Program-made: the position numbers and the translations under genes
Assembly (NCBI GenBank): GCA_964384345.1
Contig: CAYLKD010000001.1
Location: forward strand, 160,848-224,847
Origin: JASLCR01 sp964384345
GTDB taxonomy: Bacteria > Patescibacteriota > Saccharimonadia > Saccharimonadales > Saccharimonadaceae
Length of the DNA: 64,000 nucleotides
Reading direction: 5' to 3'
Notes under the pieces: model-generated
What the model saw: the letters and a program-made list of their open reading frames with translations, nothing else
Databases searched by the model: none
What the model was told of the DNA's origin: nothing
Shown: piece after piece, positions 1 through 8,219 of the stretch
Layout: each line of letters opens with the position of its first letter
How positions within the stretch are numbered: position 1 is the stretch's first letter

Positions 1-151
1 TCTTCCAGTCAGCCAAATCTTGACCAAGCTGAATTTCATTTGGGAACCATGTATTTGACACCGCTTGGTTGTACAAATCCATTGCCCATTGGTAGTGAAT
101 TGGCTTCAAAAGAAGTCCGTCTTGGATTCCTGTTCCTAAAATTCCTGGCAT
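1..151 (-). CDS. nrdB: Ribonucleotide reductase beta subunit, N-terminal fragment
   Basis: Translating the minus strand from the ATG at 151 gives MPGILGTGIQDGLLLKPIHY followed by a stretch containing LYNQAVSNTWFPNEI and QLGQDLADW. This is the usual start of the class I RNR small subunit, which holds the dimetal/radical cofactor and starts each reduction cycle in NrdA. Only about 50 residues lie in the window; the iron ligands are beyond the edge. AAGGGGA lies just upstream of the ATG as a ribosome binding site. It is the last visible gene of an nrdA-microprotein-nrdB operon and starts 27 nt after the stop of the small gene. NrdB and NrdF cannot be told apart from this piece. Confidence 0.9.
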   Translation of the reverse strand, partial: MPGILGTGIQDGLLLKPIHYQWAMDLYNQAVSNTWFPNEIQLGQDLADWK

Positions 152-178
152 ATATTTTCCCCTTAAACTTTACGTTTC

Positions 179-352
179 TTACTCGCAACCGTCACAGATT
201 GTCAAACTTGCTGGGTCAATTGGCGCAGACGCCTGACCATTCGCTTTGGCATCGTCGTCAGCGACTGCTTGTGCGTTTGCCATTGCGCGGTCGATAGCTG
301 CTAATTTTTCGTCGAGTGTCATGTTGTCGTCGATGATTGAGTTTGCGTTCAT
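179..352 (-). CDS. 57-aa CxxC-tailed micro-protein between nrdA and nrdB
   Basis: The start at 352 is chosen because AGGGGAACAACA precedes it; a longer frame to 391 has no such site. The product is acidic and Ala/Asp-rich with a short predicted helix (LDEKLAAIDRAMANAQAVAD) and ends in SLTICDGCE, cysteines at residues 53 and 56 being the only ones. Most NrdA proteins end in a flexible tail with a cysteine pair (often C-x-x-C close to the terminus) that reduces the active-site disulfide. The NrdA encoded just upstream has no cysteine in its tail. The position, size and CDGCE ending suggest this protein supplies that redox pair in trans. This is inference; no homologue was looked up. Confidence 0.75.
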   Translation of the reverse strand: MNANSIIDDNMTLDEKLAAIDRAMANAQAVADDDAKANGQASAPIDPASLTICDGCE

Positions 353-420
353 TGTTGTTCCCCTATACCCTTTTACTTGTGTTACTACCAATGTTGTTGA
401 CGAATGAGTTGTTGCAATTG

Positions 421-2841
421 TTAGCTGGTCTCAACCGTTTGCTTTTTTGCAAAGCCGAATCCGCTCTTACGCTGGCCACCGCTTGATTTTGCCATCTCTT
501 CGGATTTGTTGACCTTCACGGTTGATTGCTCAGCTTGGTGGCGAGGCTTTACGTGGAGATAGTAAGTTGTCTTAAGACCACGCCTCCACGCTTCAGTGTA
601 GATCTCGACATAGTCATCGATGTTGCGTGTCTCGAGGTACATGTTGCGGCTAATCGCCTGGTCTACCCATTTTTGTGCACGGGCTGCAACTTCGATAAAC
701 GCGTACGGGCTGAGTTGGAAACTTGTTTTGTAAACGTCTTTAATATGCTGCGGGATGCTATCGATACCCTGAATATCACCTTGTCGAGCGAGTAGTTCAT
801 CTTTGACGGATTCCCAGAGATTAAGTTCTTTAAGATCACGTACGAGATTGGCATTTACTTCGAGGAACTTACCGCTCAGAGTACTACGTGAGAAAATCTG
901 TGCGAACTGCGGATCGATCCCAGGCGTGGTGCCAGCAACGTGAGCGATGTTGGCCGTTGGTGCGATTGCCATGAGCGTTGCGTTTCGCATACCTTTCTTC
1001 GTCTTTACACGGAGTGCTTCCCAATCGAGTCGTTTCTTGCGATTGATGGCTACTTTTACTTTTCGATCGGTTGCAAGTTTGTCGAGCGTATCGACAGGTA
1101 GTTCACCGCGGCTCCAGCCACTACCCTTAAACTCTGGGTAGCTTCCGAGTTCTTGTGCAAGATCAGCGCTCGCGTCAATCGCGTGATAACTAATGAACTC
1201 AGTTAGTTGATCCATGAGATCGTACGCTTCTTCTGACTCATAACTGTGTCCGAGACGTTCGATAACTTCACTAAAGCCCATAATTCCGAGGCCTAATGCG
1301 CGGTTTTGGACATTGCTATTCATCGCTTCAGGAATAGGAGTGTTCGTAATGTCGCACAAATTGTCGAGCTGTCGAATAGCGCTTTTTGCTGATGCTGCAA
1401 GTAAATCCCAGTTCCAGCTCTTATCAGCTTGGAGATGCGCTGATAGATTGATTGAAACGAGATTACAGACAGAAGTGTTGTCTTTGTCTTGTGGCAATGT
1501 GATCTCGGTACAGAGATTTGAGTGGTGGATAGTTCCTGTGTTGTCGTTGAGTGCGCGGACATTGATTGTATCTTTCCAGGTGAGCCATGGGTGACTCGTT
1601 GCCTGCAATATAGTCAAAATCTGGCGGAACTGCTCACGAGCCTTGATTTTACTTGTTTCACGTATTTCACCGCGCTGCGCCATCTTGATGTATTCATTGT
1701 AGCGAGCACTAAATTCGTGACCATATAGCTCAGTCAAATCATACGTTTCAGCTGGATCAAACAAGTACCAGTCTTGATCTTTTTCGACACGGCGCATAAA
1801 TTCATCGCTAATATAGACAGCAGTGTTTGCAATACGTGTACGAAGGTATGGGTCGCCAGAGTTTTGCTTGAGGTCAAGGAATTGTGGGAAATTAAGGTGC
1901 CAATTTTCCATGTAGATAGCCGCTGCACCTGCTTTTTTACCTTTTCGTGATACCGCAAAGAGTGCAGTATCAAGCATTTTAATAAATGGAATTGGTCCAG
2001 TACTCTCGGTGTTAGTCGTTTTAACAGGGCTACCAGCAGCACGTAATTTCGTAATACCTATACCAATGCCGCCAGTTCCTTTAGCAATAAACATCGTGTC
2101 ACGGACACCTTTTGCGATCGACTCCATGTCGTCGTCAATATTGAACAAAAAGCAGTTAGATAATTGCGGGAAAGCACCACCGGAGTTGATGCGTGTACTA
2201 CCACCTGGTACGTACTCGAGTCGACTCATGTGATTATAAAAGTCGATAGCAGCACTTGTCGGATCTTTTTCGTTGTAACTTAGTCCCATGGCAATACGCA
2301 TGTGAGTAAATTGTGGCACTTCAATGGCTTCGCCACTGTTTTTGCGGAGTGCATAGCGGTTTTTGTTGGTGACAACACCGAGATATTTACTCAGTCCATC
2401 GCGCTCTGGTTCGAGAGCGTTTGCCAACTTTTTTATATCAAACAATTTACTATCTGCCATTCGTGTGTCAAGCAAACCATCTTTTACACCTTGTTTGAGG
2501 TAGGCAGCAAACTTACTAGCGTGAAGTTTTTTTAATTCTTCAGCAGTTTCATAATCACCGAGAATGTTTTTGTATAGATTCTTGAGCAACAGCCTCGCTG
2601 CGACAGTGTCAAAGTCTGGATCGTCTTTGACATTCTGCAGTGCCGTGTGGATCACTGCTTCGTCAAGTTGCTCACTCGTGATGCCGTCAAATAATGTCAA
2701 TTGTAGTTCTGTTGCGACTTGTACTACTTTACTGATTTGATCAGGCAAACCCTCGGTTGCCTTCACAAGAGCCAAGTTAATTTTGTTGGCGTCGAATGGT
2801 TCGCGGGTGCCATCGCGTTTTACCACATGGATTGAGTCCAT
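421..2841 (-). CDS. nrdA: Ribonucleoside-diphosphate reductase alpha subunit
   Basis: 806 aa. Reduces ribonucleotides to deoxyribonucleotides in the cytoplasm together with the small subunit. An N-terminal ATP-cone (about residues 3-92, starting VVKRDGTREPFD) indicates allosteric activity control. Catalytic residues are in place: Cys230 in SNCFLFN and Cys459 in TSVCNLVS form the redox pair, NLCTE (Asn442, Cys444, Glu446) is the radical site, and the tyrosine pair 760-761 in KTTYYLHV carries the radical from NrdB. Odd: the last 45 residues contain no cysteine, although NrdA normally ends in a CxxC or CxxxxC tail; the 57-aa gene downstream ends in CDGCE. AGGGGA precedes the start. The gene follows a leader of about 150 nt. 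Confidence 0.96.
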   Translation of the reverse strand: MDSIHVVKRDGTREPFDANKINLALVKATEGLPDQISKVVQVATELQLTLFDGITSEQLDEAVIHTALQNVKDDPDFDTVAARLLLKNLYKNILGDYETAEELKKLHASKFAAYLKQGVKDGLLDTRMADSKLFDIKKLANALEPERDGLSKYLGVVTNKNRYALRKNSGEAIEVPQFTHMRIAMGLSYNEKDPTSAAIDFYNHMSRLEYVPGGSTRINSGGAFPQLSNCFLFNIDDDMESIAKGVRDTMFIAKGTGGIGIGITKLRAAGSPVKTTNTESTGPIPFIKMLDTALFAVSRKGKKAGAAAIYMENWHLNFPQFLDLKQNSGDPYLRTRIANTAVYISDEFMRRVEKDQDWYLFDPAETYDLTELYGHEFSARYNEYIKMAQRGEIRETSKIKAREQFRQILTILQATSHPWLTWKDTINVRALNDNTGTIHHSNLCTEITLPQDKDNTSVCNLVSINLSAHLQADKSWNWDLLAASAKSAIRQLDNLCDITNTPIPEAMNSNVQNRALGLGIMGFSEVIERLGHSYESEEAYDLMDQLTEFISYHAIDASADLAQELGSYPEFKGSGWSRGELPVDTLDKLATDRKVKVAINRKKRLDWEALRVKTKKGMRNATLMAIAPTANIAHVAGTTPGIDPQFAQIFSRSTLSGKFLEVNANLVRDLKELNLWESVKDELLARQGDIQGIDSIPQHIKDVYKTSFQLSPYAFIEVAARAQKWVDQAISRNMYLETRNIDDYVEIYTEAWRRGLKTTYYLHVKPRHQAEQSTVKVNKSEEMAKSSGGQRKSGFGFAKKQTVETS

Positions 2842-3149
2842 AAAGTCCCCTATTTACATTTATGTTTGTCACACATTCCCATACCTCCCAGGAGCAACCC
2901 AAATACTACTTACCCTACGGGTATTTCATCACCCTCGTCGTAGATTTGCGTTATTGTGTGTTTTGTTGATCAACTACTTATGTAGTGGTCTGTGTATGAC
3001 TATAGACCCTATATATAGCCGTTTCAAGTCTTTTTGCCTATTTTTGGCTGTATTTTCGACTACGAGGAGACAAACATTAGCGCTACCTCTGTACACAGCC
3101 GTCTAGTGTAGTGTTGCTTTTTTACAACGCTATATGTAGCGCTTATGTT
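2842..3149 (-). promoter_or_regulatory. Long nrd leader with promoter and inverted repeat
   Basis: This gene-free stretch of 308 nt lies upstream of nrdA. On the minus strand TTGAAA and TATAGT stand 17 nt apart (3027 down to 2999), so the transcript would have a leader of about 150 nt. Further upstream, AGCGCTAC (around 3079) and GTAGCGCT (around 3137) form a perfect inverted repeat of 8 bp with GTTG/CAAC inside it; it may be an operator or the end of the 3150-3434 transcript. No convincing pair of NrdR boxes and no known riboswitch could be recognised. Confidence 0.5.
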
Positions 3150-3434
3150 TTATAACGTATCGATAGGAGACTGCGGCGGGAAAGCATCTTGTGGCGCTGC
3201 TTGAGTTGCTGCAGTAGGCTGTGGCGCCACAGCAACTTTTTGTACAACTTCGAGCGGAATTATTCCTGGATTCTTTTTGACGATGTTTTCATTGAGCGCC
3301 TTATCGATGATCATTCCATGCCAGCTGGCAGTTTTGCGCTTGCGACTATTACATAAGATATAGGCTGCAATGCCAACAAAGAGGGCTATAAATAGTATAA
3401 GAATAATTGGTGATACGGTAGATTCTGTATGCAT
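3150..3434 (-). CDS. Small single-pass membrane protein
   Basis: About 94 aa if started at the ATG at 3434; a longer frame from 3470 adds 12 residues with two cysteines and no better start site. A short N-terminal segment is followed by one strong membrane helix (SPIILILFIALFVGIAAYIL), a basic stop-transfer patch (NSRKRK) and a cytoplasmic tail of about 55 residues rich in Ala, Pro and Gln. No family recognised. It is the gene before the nrd leader on the same strand but has its own spacing, so an operon link is uncertain. No clear ribosome binding site is visible. Confidence 0.6.
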   Translation of the reverse strand: MHTESTVSPIILILFIALFVGIAAYILCNSRKRKTASWHGMIIDKALNENIVKKNPGIIPLEVVQKVAVAPQPTAATQAAPQDAFPPQSPIDTL

Positions 3435-3506
3435 ACCAGAGGTATAGCATGAGCATAATACATGTATCATTTAGTGGTAATTAACAAGTGGTAAAACAAA
3501 AGAATA

Positions 3507-3535
3507 TTGACATAAACACAATATTGTGCTAATAT
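3507..3535 (+). promoter_or_regulatory. Consensus promoter with palindrome in the spacer
   Basis: TTGACA (3507-3512) and TAATAT (3530-3535) are exactly 17 nt apart. The spacer contains the perfect 12-bp palindrome CACAATATTGTG (3517-3528), placed where a bound repressor would block RNA polymerase. It drives the G+C-rich gene at 3591, while the promoter itself is A+T-rich like the rest of the genome. Confidence 0.8.
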
Positions 3536-3590
3536 ACTTATCACAAGACCGCACCAGGCGGCCTGCACCACCACACCGGAAGGAACCATC

Positions 3591-4019
3591 ATGGGCAAGT
3601 CCAAGACTGGCAACGGGGGCAGCACCCCGAAGGTCCCCGCCCCCTCCGCTGAGCAGGACGCACAGCGTCGCGCCGTCAAGGCGGCTCGGCGCACGGGCGG
3701 CAAGGCGTCGCTCTACCGCGCACCGCAGGACACCCTGACCGCTCAGATCGAGCAGGACAAGATCAACAGCCAGGGCGTCAAGATCCTCGACCGCTTCGAG
3801 GTCACCATGACCTCGATCAGCAAGGGGGCAAACGAGCAGCTCCGGCGGGCGGCTCACGTCTACGTCGACATCTACACCTCGCCCAGCGAGGAGACGATGT
3901 ACGCCCGTCACACCCGTGCGCTCGAGAAGGCGCTCAGCGAGCTGGACACCAACAACCTGCGCAGCTACGCGCGCGCGCAGATCAACGCGGCGTTCTACGC
4001 CACGCGACCGCCCCAGTAG
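3591..4019 (+). CDS. G+C-rich 142-aa protein of unknown function, probably acquired
   Basis: The frame has GGAAGGAACC upstream of the ATG. Base and codon use are unlike the neighbours: sampled lines of the gene are 65-73% G+C and most codons end in C or G (GGC, CTC, GTC, ATC, GAG, AAG), the style of Actinobacteria. The product has a basic, probably disordered first 45 residues (GKSKTGNGGSTPK, RRAVKAARRTGGK) and then a mainly helical part, residues about 50-140, with no cysteine and no membrane segment. No family recognised. The promoter is native-looking, so the coding part may have been placed under it after transfer. A weak GAGGC/GCCTC hairpin follows at 4047-4060. Confidence 0.75.
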   Translation: MGKSKTGNGGSTPKVPAPSAEQDAQRRAVKAARRTGGKASLYRAPQDTLTAQIEQDKINSQGVKILDRFEVTMTSISKGANEQLRRAAHVYVDIYTSPSEETMYARHTRALEKALSELDTNNLRSYARAQINAAFYATRPPQ

Positions 4020-4125
4020 GGATCCAACCGGTGCCCGGCGGGGAGAGAGGCCTTAGCCTCCTCCACGCCATAACCAATGCAACGAAGCTCATTATATAAG
4101 TGAGTTATTTTTATTCTCAAATATA

Positions 4126-4217
4126 TGGCGGAGAGGATGGGATTCGAACCCACGGTGCAGTTTGACCCACACACACGCTTTCCAAGCGTGCGCCTTCGAC
4201 CACTCGGCCACCTCTCC
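4126..4217 (-). tRNA. tRNA-Ser (GGA)
   Basis: The minus strand reads GGAGAGGTGGCCGAGTGGTC at the 5' end, has loop TTGGAAA with anticodon GGA, a long variable arm, a GGTTCGAATCC T-arm and an encoded CCA. Acceptor arm GGAGAGG pairs with CCTCTCC. Class II tRNA of 92 nt. Confidence 0.95.
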
Positions 4218-4354
4218 AGCTACTCAAGTGTAGCAATTCTACGAACACTAGACCAGCACCAGGGGCACATACTCTTAGTATGTATATTATTTCGCCCATA
4301 TTTGACGAATACAACAAAAGTTTTCGAGTTGTGTAAATTACCTCTATTACGCAG

Positions 4355-4383
4355 TTGTCTTGTATTCAAGAGGTTCTTATAAT
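4355..4383 (+). promoter_or_regulatory. Promoter of the MacB-type ABC operon
   Basis: TTGTCT (4355-4360), 17-nt spacer, TATAAT (4378-4383). The ATG follows after only 7 nt, so the transcript should start at or next to the start codon. Confidence 0.75.
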
Positions 4384-4390
4384 AGTACTA

Positions 4391-5206
4391 ATGTCCAAAT
4401 CAGCTACAACGCCAGTCATCCAACTCACCGACCTAAAAAAGCGGTTTGGTGAAGGCGATGCCGAGCATTTTGCGCTCGACGGCGTTGATTTGACGGTAGA
4501 AAAAGGTGAATTCATCGCGATCATGGGACCGTCCGGTTGCGGCAAAACGACACTACTCAATATCATAGCGCTACTTGATCGATCAACAGACGGCGAATAT
4601 CACCTAGATGGGATTTCGGTTGATAAACTGAGCGCTACCAGACGTGCGACATTGCGAGCACGCCAGATTGGCTTCGTATTCCAGGATTTTAATCTTATCG
4701 AACGCATGAACGTCATCGAAAATGTCGCTTTGCCCCTCACCTACGCTGGTGTGCATCACACCAAACGGCTCACTGAAGCCAGCAAAGTTTTGAAGAGCTT
4801 TCATTTGTCGGAACGCGAATATTACATGCCGTGGCAGCTCTCTGGTGGACAGACTCAGCGCGTCGCAATCGCGCGCGCACTCGTCAATAAGCCGTCACTA
4901 ATTCTAGCTGATGAGCCAACAGGCAACCTCGATAGCAAAGCGAGTCACATCATCATGGAAGAATTGTCTGACATTCACCGCCGTGGCAACACCATCATCA
5001 TGGTTACTCACAATCCTGATCTGACGACCTATGCCTCGCGGGTTATCACCATGCTCGACGGCAAAATCGATACCGATACCAAGGACGTGGTCATCAAAAC
5101 GAAAGTGCACGACGAAAAGCGAGCGTTGGGTGAGATTCCATTGAGCGTCAAGCGATTAAAGAAATCATCTAGCAAAAAGTCACGTACTAAAAAGGACAAA
5201 CGATAA
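4391..5206 (+). CDS. MacB/LolD-type ABC transporter ATP-binding protein
   Basis: 271 aa from the ATG at 4391; the open frame runs further upstream but the -10 box lies there. Contains Walker A GPSGCGKTT (about residues 46-54), Q-loop FVFQDFNLIE, signature LSGGQTQRVAIARAL, Walker B ILADEPTGNLD and H-loop MVTHN. Subfamily traits (ALDGVDLTVEKGE, NVALPLTYAGV) fit the exporters that pair with FtsX-like permeases to move peptides, drugs or lipoproteins. A lysine/serine-rich tail (KKSSSKKSRTKKDKR) is unusual. The stop overlaps the permease start by one base (TAATG), so the two are translated together. Substrate unknown. Confidence 0.93.
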   Translation: MSKSATTPVIQLTDLKKRFGEGDAEHFALDGVDLTVEKGEFIAIMGPSGCGKTTLLNIIALLDRSTDGEYHLDGISVDKLSATRRATLRARQIGFVFQDFNLIERMNVIENVALPLTYAGVHHTKRLTEASKVLKSFHLSEREYYMPWQLSGGQTQRVAIARALVNKPSLILADEPTGNLDSKASHIIMEELSDIHRRGNTIIMVTHNPDLTTYASRVITMLDGKIDTDTKDVVIKTKVHDEKRALGEIPLSVKRLKKSSSKKSRTKKDKR

Positions 5207-6435
5207 TGCGACTGATGCTCTTTGAACACATCCGAACTGCCCGTGAATCACTGCGCCGAGCGCGCATGCGCACATTACTAACGGTTACCGGTGTGGCTAT
5301 TGGTGTCGCCAGTATCACTGCCATCCTCGCGCTTGGTACCGGCATCACATCCATCATCAACCGACAGGTTACAGACCTGGGCTCACATGTCGCCGTTGTT
5401 AGACCAATGACAAAAAACTTGAGTCTCGGTGACCTCAATAATCCTACCGCACAGAATAGTTACACCACCAGCCCAATAGAAGAGCGTGATATAACTAGTC
5501 TACAAAAATTACCAGGCGTTACGGCAGTCGTACCTCTAATGACAATCAGTGGCAGCCTGCGCTCCATTGACCAAGAAGCCTCAGTCAGCACCATCCTTGC
5601 TACGACCCCAAATTTTGCGCAAACAACGCCATTTCAGCTGCTCGACGGGCAATTTATAGATGACGTTACCCTTGAAAACACCACGGTCATCGGACAACAA
5701 CTCGCTGTCGATCTGTTCGGTACCGACCAAGCGGTTGGTAAGGGCATTATGGTCAAAGGGCAACGCTTCACTGTCATCGGAGTTATACGTAGACTTAATA
5801 ATCCGATCAATTACAACAATATCGACCTCGATCATACTGCCATTATTAGCTTTGATAGCGGCAAGCTTTTTAACCACGGCGTCGCTCAAATTCAACAACT
5901 TAATATCGTAACAAAGCCCTCAATTGACGTTGCCACGTTAAAACCAAGCATCGAACGCACACTTTCAGCCAATCACGACAAAGAAACCGACACTACCGTG
6001 CTCGTTGGTAATGAAGTCGCCGCGCCATCGAACAGAGTTTTTATTCTGATAAATCTCATTATGTCGATGATTGCCGGTATTTCCTTACTCGTCGGTGGCA
6101 TTGGCATCATGAATATCATGCTCGTGAGCGTTGTTGAACGCACGAGAGAGATCGGGTTGCGTAAAGCAGTCGGTGCGACCAGCGCATCAATCGTTACACA
6201 ATTCATGATTGAAGCGCTGATCATTAGCTTTGTCGGTGGCTTGCTTGGTTACATCGGTGGCTATTTGATCGCCTTCTTTGTCAGCCTGCTTCTGCCGTAT
6301 GACCCCGTTATCACCTGGCAAATCGCTGCCCTCGCCTTTGGACTCGCCATCAGCGTCGGAACTATATTTGGTGTTTATCCAGCAGTCAAAGCTGCGGGGA
6401 AGAGCCCGATTGATTCACTCCGCCACTTCCACTAA
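5206..6435 (+). CDS. MacB/FtsX-type ABC transporter permease
   Basis: 409 aa. The N-terminal amphipathic part and first membrane helix (RTLLTVTGVAIGVASITAILALG) are followed by an extracytoplasmic MacB-PCD domain (about residues 50-270) and three C-terminal helices (ILINLIMSMIAGISLLVGGIGIMNIML; ALIISFVGGLLGYIGGYLIAFFV; IAALAFGLAISVGTIFGVYPA) with the family motif VVERTREIGLRKAVGAT between them. Works with the ATPase just upstream as a homodimeric exporter. Its stop overlaps the convergent isomerase gene by 4 nt. Confidence 0.93.
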   Translation: MRLMLFEHIRTARESLRRARMRTLLTVTGVAIGVASITAILALGTGITSIINRQVTDLGSHVAVVRPMTKNLSLGDLNNPTAQNSYTTSPIEERDITSLQKLPGVTAVVPLMTISGSLRSIDQEASVSTILATTPNFAQTTPFQLLDGQFIDDVTLENTTVIGQQLAVDLFGTDQAVGKGIMVKGQRFTVIGVIRRLNNPINYNNIDLDHTAIISFDSGKLFNHGVAQIQQLNIVTKPSIDVATLKPSIERTLSANHDKETDTTVLVGNEVAAPSNRVFILINLIMSMIAGISLLVGGIGIMNIMLVSVVERTREIGLRKAVGATSASIVTQFMIEALIISFVGGLLGYIGGYLIAFFVSLLLPYDPVITWQIAALAFGLAISVGTIFGVYPAVKAAGKSPIDSLRHFH

Positions 6436-7463
6436 CCAAGTTCTTTTTTGAGGCGCTCAACAAGCTCGACCGGGCTTGGATCGACGCCATTGAGAAGACC
6501 AAGATACAGTGACACGAAGTCACCAAATAACACCAGGTACAGCAATTGTTCAATCGCAGTCTCCCCTTTTGCTTCAACTCGTATAGCCTTTGGTCGCATG
6601 CCTGAGAGCAAGCGGTCGCCGATTTCAAAACGTTCGAGAATCCGTGGGTGCTCCATATCGGAAATCAAATCAACGACAGCAAACGGTTTTTCGATAGGGT
6701 GTGAGCTCCATCCAATAAACTCATTGTGGTCAAATTCTGAGAGCACACCCATCCATGCAGTATTTTTGCTACTTTCATTAAAGCTAATCTTCCATTTGTA
6801 AGCGGCTGGCGCCATCAACGGTCCAGCGTAGACAATTGGGGTTTTACCGACGAGTTGCAACGCCAATTGCTTAGCAGGATTTGTTGCCGTTGGCTGATCA
6901 GGCGTCCATTGGCTGATAGCGCGTTTTAAGCCTTCGACGGTTGCCGCAACGGTATCAAGCACTGATGCATCGCATAATTTTGCGGCAACAAGCAGTTCGA
7001 GCAGAGCACGGTAGCCATAAAATACGGCCATGCGAGGCTGTACAGCTTTTGGCAATACAACGAAGGTATCCCCGTGTGCTTTAGCTTCCTCAAGCAGTTT
7101 TCCCCCACCAGCTACGATAATGATCTGCGCGCCACACTGACGAGCTTTTTCGAGTGACGACAGTGTTTCTTCGGTATTACCCGAGTAGCTGCTGGCGAAG
7201 AATAGCGTGTGTTCATCGACAAACGCTGGAATACTATAATCTTTTGAGATGACAAACGGTACACGCAGCGTCGGAAATGTTCGCGCGAGTTCTGCCTGCA
7301 ACGAGCTACCGCCCATGCCGCTGTACACAACCGATCGTATATCTGTTGGTAATTCGAGCTCCTGAATCTCAAAATCATGCACTAGCTGATCTGGTGTCGC
7401 CGCAGCAAGGCCGAGTGCATTTGAGCCGTCGCGCTGAGAGATTACGTTCATATCATCTAGCAT
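6432..7463 (-). CDS. Bifunctional phosphoglucose/phosphomannose isomerase-like protein
   Basis: 343 aa with the SIS sugar-isomerase fold. Visible signatures: VVYSGMGGSS at the first phosphate-binding site, SSYSGNTEETLSSLEKA, NESSKNTAWMGVLSEFDHNEFIGW containing the catalytic Glu, and the C-terminal LYLGLLNGVDPSPVELVERLKKEL typical of the PGI/PMI family. It would interconvert glucose-6-P or mannose-6-P with fructose-6-P, feeding glycolysis and the sugar nucleotides needed by the glycan genes at 53-64 kb. TAGGAG lies 9 nt before the ATG at 7463. The alternative, a sugar-phosphate isomerase of other specificity, cannot be excluded. Confidence 0.88.
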   Translation of the reverse strand: MLDDMNVISQRDGSNALGLAAATPDQLVHDFEIQELELPTDIRSVVYSGMGGSSLQAELARTFPTLRVPFVISKDYSIPAFVDEHTLFFASSYSGNTEETLSSLEKARQCGAQIIIVAGGGKLLEEAKAHGDTFVVLPKAVQPRMAVFYGYRALLELLVAAKLCDASVLDTVAATVEGLKRAISQWTPDQPTATNPAKQLALQLVGKTPIVYAGPLMAPAAYKWKISFNESSKNTAWMGVLSEFDHNEFIGWSSHPIEKPFAVVDLISDMEHPRILERFEIGDRLLSGMRPKAIRVEAKGETAIEQLLYLVLFGDFVSLYLGLLNGVDPSPVELVERLKKELG

Positions 7464-7594
7464 GTAGTTGTACTCCTATAAGTTTAAAGGTTGTTGCCTG
7501 ATAGCATACAAGCTCGCTCATGTCCTTTACTCGCAAGCTCTTCCTATGATACAGTATTTCTAAAGACGAAGCATAACTAGTATAGAGGTGGGAA

Positions 7595-8074
7595 ATGGAC
7601 GAACAATCGCAGCAACCAATTAGCGACGACCAAGAGTTGGCAAAAGTACTCGCCGGTGTTTCTCAAGACATCGGTGCTCCAGTAGATCAAAGTGCGGTAA
7701 CGACAAATCCTATGACAGAGGAATCAGCAAGTCAAGGTGTTCAACCAATACAAGACGACCAATCACTCGCTCCAGCTATTGAAATGCCCACTATGCCAGA
7801 AGCTCCTGTTGTAGCACCGATGAGCGGTAGCTCAGATCTAGATAGTATCAAGCTCGAAGCTCTGAACGAACTGCGCCCACTCGTTGACAAACTCGATGTG
7901 CCAGCTGAAGAACGATTCGATACGTATCTATTGCTTCTGCGTTCAACCGACGACCGTGACCTCATTGCGCCAGCTCACCAAGCTGCCAAAAACATTCCAG
8001 ATGAAGCTCGTCGAGCGCAAGCACTACTAGATATCATTAAAGAAATCGACTTTCTTTCGCAAGCGCAAAAATAA
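7595..8074 (+). CDS. Small acidic protein of unknown function
   Basis: 159 aa, preceded by GGTGGGA. The first 85 residues are low-complexity, acidic and proline-rich with two copies of a QPI(S/Q)DDQxLA motif (QQPISDDQELA and VQPIQDDQSLA). The rest (about 88-159) is predicted helical: IKLEALNELRPLVDKLDVPAEERFDTYL and later ARRAQALLDIIKEIDFLSQ. No membrane segment, signal peptide or cysteine. No family recognised. It is a single-gene unit ended by a strong hairpin. Confidence 0.75.
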   Translation: MDEQSQQPISDDQELAKVLAGVSQDIGAPVDQSAVTTNPMTEESASQGVQPIQDDQSLAPAIEMPTMPEAPVVAPMSGSSDLDSIKLEALNELRPLVDKLDVPAEERFDTYLLLLRSTDDRDLIAPAHQAAKNIPDEARRAQALLDIIKEIDFLSQAQK

Positions 8075-8088
8075 TAGTCATGCATTCA

Positions 8089-8121
8089 AAATAACGACCA
8101 TATCGTATGGTCGTTATTTTT
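8089..8121 (+). terminator. Rho-independent terminator
   Basis: A 14-bp perfect stem (AAATAACGACCATA with TATGGTCGTTATTT) with loop TCG, followed by further T residues; directly downstream of the 159-aa gene. Confidence 0.9.
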
Positions 8122-8150
8122 ATAAAGCATTAATTTCATAGTAATTCTGA

Positions 8151-8194
8151 GGCTCCGCCCCGCTCGCAGTGTGGTTCGCGAGTGGGGCGGAGCC
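8151..8194 (-). terminator. G+C-rich hairpin behind the bldC-like gene
   Basis: GGCTCCGCCCCGCTCG (8151-8166) pairs with CGAGTGGGGCGGAGCC (8179-8194), with one mismatch. It lies 3' of the minus-strand bldC-like gene and lacks a T-run, in the style of terminators of G+C-rich genomes; it is probably part of the imported piece. Confidence 0.6.
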
Positions 8195-8219
8195 TGGTGG
8201 AAGTGGGGTGGGGTGGGGT

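Noticed and set aside
2842..3149. NrdR boxes or a known riboswitch before nrdA
   Set aside because: CTATATATAG and GCTATATGTAGC look somewhat similar to half-boxes, but no pair with the right spacing or conserved core exists, and no riboswitch core could be recognised.
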